Positions 60,832 through 64,000 of a stretch of 64,000 bases of DNA are shown piece by piece. The position numbers and the translations under genes are program-made. The notes beneath the pieces are model-generated. The model ran no database searches, was not told the origin of the DNA, and saw nothing but the letters and a program-made list of their open reading frames with translations. The stretch spans positions 1 to 64,000 of the forward strand of contig NZ_JAAGBB010000013.1 in assembly GCF_018129085.1 (NCBI RefSeq), written 5' to 3'. Source of the stretch: Plastoroseomonas hellenica. GTDB taxonomy: Bacteria; Pseudomonadota; Alphaproteobacteria; Acetobacterales; Acetobacteraceae. Each line of letters opens with the position of its first letter. Within the stretch, counting starts at the first letter, position 1.

Positions 60832-61977
60832 CTATCCCCCCAGCCAGGCGCGGATCTCCGCGCTGTGCTCGTCGAGGTCGGGCGCCCTGCGGCGCAGCGC
60901 GGCCGGTGTCGCGCCGAGCCTGAGTGGCGATGCCAGGGTGCGGGTCGGCCCACGCCCGGCATCCGCGATTTCGGCTGTCACGCCGCGCGCCACGGCCTGG
61001 GGATGCGCGAGCGCCTCGTCATAGGCGAGCACCGGCTCCGCCGGGATGCCGGCCGCACCGAGGCGCTCCAGCCAATGTGCGCTGCTCTCCCGATCCAGCG
61101 CGGCCTGCAGCAGCGGCACCAGCGCGTCGTTGTTCCGTACGCGGTCGGCATTGGTGGCGAAGCGCGGATCGCCCGGCAGGTCGGGGCGGCCGATCACGTC
61201 GCACAGCATTCGCCAGAACGCATCCTTGTTGGCGCCGATGGTGATCCAGCCATCCCGGGTCCGGAATGCGCGATAGGGTGAATTCCCCCGGTGGAGCTGC
61301 CCCATCCGCTCGGGGCGCGTGCCCTGGCTGAGCACATGCGCGGCCTCGTAGACGCCGAGCGCGAGGCCTGCTTCGAACAGCGACTGGTCGATCTGCTGCC
61401 CTTCGCCGGTCTTCTCCCGCGCCAGCAGCGCGGCGAGTACCGCGCTCATGGTGAACATGCCGGCCGCGAGGTCGGTGATGGCGATCGGCAGCCGGTACGG
61501 CTCGCCATCCGGCGGGCCATTGCCGGCCATCAGCCCCGACATGCCCTGCGCCATCATGTCGAAGCCGCCATGCTGCGCCCAGGGTCCGGTCTGGCCGAAG
61601 CCGGAGATGGAGGCGAGGACGAGGCGCGGATTGGCGGCATGCAGCGCCGGCCATCCGAAGCCGGCCCGGGCCAGCGCGCCGGGGCGGAAATTCTCCACCA
61701 GCACATCGGCGCGGCCGACCAGGCGCCACAGTAGCGCCGCGTCGGCGGGGGACTTCAGGTCGAGCGCGATGCTGCGCTTGTTCCGGTTCCACAGCGCGAA
61801 GGGCTGGCTGCGCTCTTCCACGAAGGGCGGCATCCGGCGGGCCTCATCACCCTCCGGGCGCTCCACCTTGATCACCTCGGCGCCGAGGTCGCCCAGCATC
61901 ATCGTGCAGTAGGGGCCGGAGAGGAAGGTCGTCAGGTCGAGGACGAGCAGGCCGTCCAGGGCAAGCGGCGCGCTCAT
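60832..61977 (-). CDS. CaiB/BaiF family CoA-transferase
   Basis: 381-residue class III CoA-transferase that moves CoA between carboxylic acids. The N-terminus is LDGLLVLDLTTFLSGPYCTM, followed by LGDLGAEVIKVERPEGDEAR, RNKRSIALDLKSPADAALLW and AITDLAAGMFTMSAVLAALL with the catalytic Asp. The C-terminal DLDEHSAEIRAWLGG is typical. Its start is in ATGA overlap with the TctC gene, so the receptor's ligand is likely the acid it activates. Confidence 0.94.
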   Translation of the reverse strand: MSAPLALDGLLVLDLTTFLSGPYCTMMLGDLGAEVIKVERPEGDEARRMPPFVEERSQPFALWNRNKRSIALDLKSPADAALLWRLVGRADVLVENFRPGALARAGFGWPALHAANPRLVLASISGFGQTGPWAQHGGFDMMAQGMSGLMAGNGPPDGEPYRLPIAITDLAAGMFTMSAVLAALLAREKTGEGQQIDQSLFEAGLALGVYEAAHVLSQGTRPERMGQLHRGNSPYRAFRTRDGWITIGANKDAFWRMLCDVIGRPDLPGDPRFATNADRVRNNDALVPLLQAALDRESSAHWLERLGAAGIPAEPVLAYDEALAHPQAVARGVTAEIADAGRGPTRTLASPLRLGATPAALRRRAPDLDEHSAEIRAWLGG

Positions 61978-62951
61978 TCGGGGCGCAGCCCGGCATCAGC
62001 AGCGACGCGCGTCAACAGCGCCCGCTGGTCAGCGAGGAAGCGGGCGAATTCCACGCGCGGCAGGAAGGCCGCCTCCATGCCGAGCGTCGCGAGGCGCGCC
62101 TGGATGTCGGGCCGTGCCAGCGTGCGCGCCGTCGCGTCCTGCACGCGTTCCAGGATCGCAGGCGGCGTGCCGGCGGGTGCCCAGAGCCCGATCCATTCCA
62201 CCAGCTCGAAGCCCGGCAGCGCGGCTTCGGCGACCGTCGGCACATCCGGCAGTGCGGCCATGCGCGACGTGGAGGAAACGGCGAGCGCGCGGAGCTGCCG
62301 CCCCTGCACCAGCCCGACCGCGGATGGCGCGGTCGCGAAGTTGAATTGGGTATCGCCCGTCAGGACCGCCTGCGCGCCCTGGCTGCCGCCACGATAGGGC
62401 GCGTGCGTGGACTCGATCCCCGCCTGCTGGACGAAGAGGAAGCCCGAGAGATGGGAGGCAGTGCCGACGCCGGCGCTCGCCCAGGTGACGCGGCCGCCCT
62501 GGCCGCGCGCCCAGGCGATGAAGCGTGGAAGATCGGATGCGCCTTCATTGGCCGAGACCACCATGATGAGCGGCATCACCGACATGCGGGTGATCGGCGC
62601 GAAGTCGCGCTCATAGGCGAAGGGCAGGTTCCGCACCAGCACGTGGTTCAGCGCATGCGCGGACGGGTCGGCGAGCAGCGTGTAGCCGTCCGGGCGCGCC
62701 TGCGCGACGATCGCGGCGCCGATGGTGCCGGCGCCGCCGGTGCGGTTCTCGATTACGAAAGGCTGGCCGAGCAATTCGCCCATCGGCCCGGCCAGCACGC
62801 GCACCGTCGCATCCGTGCCGCCGCCCGGCGCATAGGGAATGACCAGGCGGATCGGCCGGTCCGGATAGGCCGGCGCCTGCGCTCGCGCCGGGACGCCAGT
62901 GCCGATGATCAGCGCGGCCCCGGCCAGGCCGTGAAGGAGTCTTCTTCTCAT
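61974..62951 (-). CDS. Bug/TctC family periplasmic binding protein
   Basis: 325-residue TTT receptor with signal peptide MRRRLLHGLAGAALIIGTGV, then PARAQ. The clamp motifs YAPGGGTDATVRVL and ENRTGGAGTIGAAIVAQA are intact. A GGGAGGG site precedes the ATG. Its stop overlaps the CaiB start by 4 bp. It lacks TctAB, so it would need a remote permease pair. Confidence 0.93.
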   Translation of the reverse strand: MRRRLLHGLAGAALIIGTGVPARAQAPAYPDRPIRLVIPYAPGGGTDATVRVLAGPMGELLGQPFVIENRTGGAGTIGAAIVAQARPDGYTLLADPSAHALNHVLVRNLPFAYERDFAPITRMSVMPLIMVVSANEGASDLPRFIAWARGQGGRVTWASAGVGTASHLSGFLFVQQAGIESTHAPYRGGSQGAQAVLTGDTQFNFATAPSAVGLVQGRQLRALAVSSTSRMAALPDVPTVAEAALPGFELVEWIGLWAPAGTPPAILERVQDATARTLARPDIQARLATLGMEAAFLPRVEFARFLADQRALLTRVAADAGLRPE

Positions 62952-62981
62952 TCTTGGTTCCCTCCCTTGTCGTGCCTGGCG

Positions 62982-63620
62982 TCAGGGTAGCCCGTTCCTG
63001 CCGTGGCGCAGATAGGCCGGCCGCTGCGACAGCCTGTCGAAGTAAGCGGCGACCGCCGGCAGCGCCGGCTTGTCGAAGCCCTGGACCGCAAACCAGCGAT
63101 TGACCACAAGGCCGAGCGGGATGTCGGCCAGCGTGAAGGTGTCGCCGCAGGCAAGGGCGCGGCCATCGGCCAGCTCCCCCTCTGCCAGCCGCATGCAATG
63201 CGTGAAGTCCTGTCGCCCCTGGGCGACGAACCAGGGGTTGTTCCACGGTGCCTCCTGCAGTTGCCCGCCGAGGAAGGCGCCGCGCATGGCGTGGGTGAGG
63301 TCGTAGGCGATCCAGTCCATCCACCGCTCCACCTGCACGCGCTGGGACGGCGGGGCCGGGTACAGCGCCTCGGCACCGTGCTTCAGGCAGAGGTAGCGCA
63401 GGATCGCGTGGGACTCGCGCAACACCAGGTCGCCATCCAGCACTACCGGGACCTGCGCCACAGGGTTGAGGCGCAGGAAATCGGGTGTCGTCGTCGGCCG
63501 GAAGCCGCGTCCCCAATCCTCTCGCGTGAAGGGGATGCCGAGCTCGTCGCAGAGCCAGAGCACCTTGCGGACATTGAAGGAATTGGCGCGGCCCAGGATG
63601 CGCAGCGGCTCATCGGCCAT
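62982..63620 (-). CDS. Glutathione S-transferase family protein
   Basis: 212-residue GST. The thioredoxin-like domain has RILGRANSFNVRKVLWLCDE (glutathione site Ser/Asn), NPVAQVPVVLDGDLVLRESH with the cis-Pro and ESxAI motif. The helical C-terminal domain begins VQVERWMDWIAYDLTHAMRG. The layout fits the theta-like or beta-type GSTs. It follows VOC and precedes TctC on the same strand, 30 bp from the latter's start. Its conjugation substrate is unknown. Confidence 0.92.
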   Translation of the reverse strand: MADEPLRILGRANSFNVRKVLWLCDELGIPFTREDWGRGFRPTTTPDFLRLNPVAQVPVVLDGDLVLRESHAILRYLCLKHGAEALYPAPPSQRVQVERWMDWIAYDLTHAMRGAFLGGQLQEAPWNNPWFVAQGRQDFTHCMRLAEGELADGRALACGDTFTLADIPLGLVVNRWFAVQGFDKPALPAVAAYFDRLSQRPAYLRHGRNGLP

Positions 63621-63709
63621 GGCAGGTCACCTCCCATTCTTATGTTCGTCGCGCACACCATAGGCGCGCGACGATCCCGGCCGAAGCCGGCGCTTCGCGC
63701 GGCCAAGGA

Positions 63710-64000
63710 TCAGGCGCGCTCGACGACATGCATCAGCACGCCGCCCATCGCGTCGGGATGGCAGAAGCCGATCTTCGCGCGGCGGGAGCCGGGCCGGCCC
63801 TTGCGATCGATCAGCGGCAGCCCCGCTTCGTGCAGATGCGCGAGCGTGCGGTCGATGTCGGGTGACCTGAAGGCGATGTGGTGCAGCCCGGCGCCGCGGG
63901 CGGCGATGAAGCGCGTGATGGCGCCCTGGTCCTGCCGCGTGTTCCCGGAAACGCCCTGGGTCACCTGGCCCGACTGGCCCGGATCGAAATTCTGCAGGAA
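63710..64000 (-). CDS. VOC (glyoxalase/methylmalonyl-CoA epimerase-like) protein, 5' end outside
   Basis: C-terminal part of a vicinal-oxygen-chelate fold protein; the frame is open to the window edge, so the ATG at 63964 is not taken as start. Visible motifs are AGLHHIAFRSPDIDRTLAHL, a metal-ligand region with His, and IGFCHPDAMGGVLMHVVER, whose Glu closes the metal site. This end pattern (HP..xGGVLMxxxE) is typical of methylmalonyl-CoA epimerases. The half-protein is too short to name the reaction with certainty. Confidence 0.85.
   Translation of the reverse strand, partial: FLQNFDPGQSGQVTQGVSGNTRQDQGAITRFIAARGAGLHHIAFRSPDIDRTLAHLHEAGLPLIDRKGRPGSRRAKIGFCHPDAMGGVLMHVVERA

Noticed and set aside
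58900-61281. Open plus-strand frame of about 790 codons
   Set aside because: Antisense to the GMC and CaiB genes, which have full catalytic motifs; no protein-like hydrophobic pattern.
1-64000. CRISPR array, tRNA, rRNA, prophage or transposase genes
   Set aside because: Looked for spaced direct repeats, tRNA-like cloverleafs and DDE-type proteins while reading; none found. Weak tRNA-like structures could be missed by eye.

Overview
The window is very GC-rich (about 70%), densely packed DNA, almost certainly from an alphaproteobacterium of the Acetobacteraceae, Roseomonas-like. That assignment is inference. It rests on the base composition, on six Bug/TctC-type binding proteins, on several CaiB/M20/M81/Ldh/FAH-type catabolic genes, and on many divergently regulated small operons. 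No rRNA, tRNA, CRISPR array, prophage or transposase gene was seen.

Layout. 1-3.3 kb: 3' part of an M20 amidohydrolase, a DUF924 gene divergent from a LysR regulator, and a DUF1127 small protein. 3.35-3.5 kb: a 142-bp non-coding element built of six tandem perfect hairpins between near-identical inverted ends. 3.6-7.2 kb: a three-subunit molybdenum hydroxylase operon. 7.3-10.5 kb: a secreted Cys-rich protein, an orphan TctC, an AhpD-like protein, a SnoaL-like protein and two very small genes. 10.6-16.1 kb: an M20 amidohydrolase, then a GntR/UTRA regulator heading an operon with a dipeptide-type binding protein, a metallophosphoesterase and a TctC; the regulator has a 13-bp operator repeat. 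16.2-17.8 kb: a RidA/HdrC/HdrB-like operon with degenerate Fe-S motifs. 17.9-24.8 kb: a GT1 glycosyltransferase divergent from a cecR-ybhGFSR exporter operon. 24.8-34.5 kb: a luciferase-like oxidoreductase, TctC, a TTC38-like protein, a carbamoylase-type M20 protein, a Leu/Ile/Val-type binding protein, and an HpaB/HpaR/HpaC set. 34.5-40.6 kb: an MFS transporter preceded by the remnant of an acyl-CoA dehydrogenase, an FAD dehydrogenase with TctC, an AroQ-like protein lacking catalytic residues, and an M81 peptidase-like protein. 40.7-49.9 kb: a TRAP operon (PdxA-like, DctP, cyclase, amidohydrolase, DctQ, DctM) divergent from a GntR-TctCBA operon. 49.9-55.4 kb: a TauD/FAH/Ldh/binding-protein operon divergent from an IclR regulator. 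55.5-59 kb: an amino-acid binding protein and a class III aminotransferase divergent from an RpiR regulator. 59-64 kb: a GMC oxidoreductase, a CaiB-TctC pair, a GST, and the 3' end of a VOC protein.

How it works together. The theme is scavenging of diverse organic acids, amides, peptides and aromatics. Eleven different periplasmic binding proteins lie in 64 kb, but only two sets have their membrane partners. Most operons start at a divergent regulator, and the intergenic gap usually holds a visible inverted repeat. Seven such candidate operators were found by eye. The most distinctive items are the multi-hairpin element, the Fe-S-degenerate Hdr-like pair fused in an operon with RidA, the glycosyltransferase/exporter pair sharing one palindrome, and the AroQ paralogue without its catalytic Tyr and Arg.
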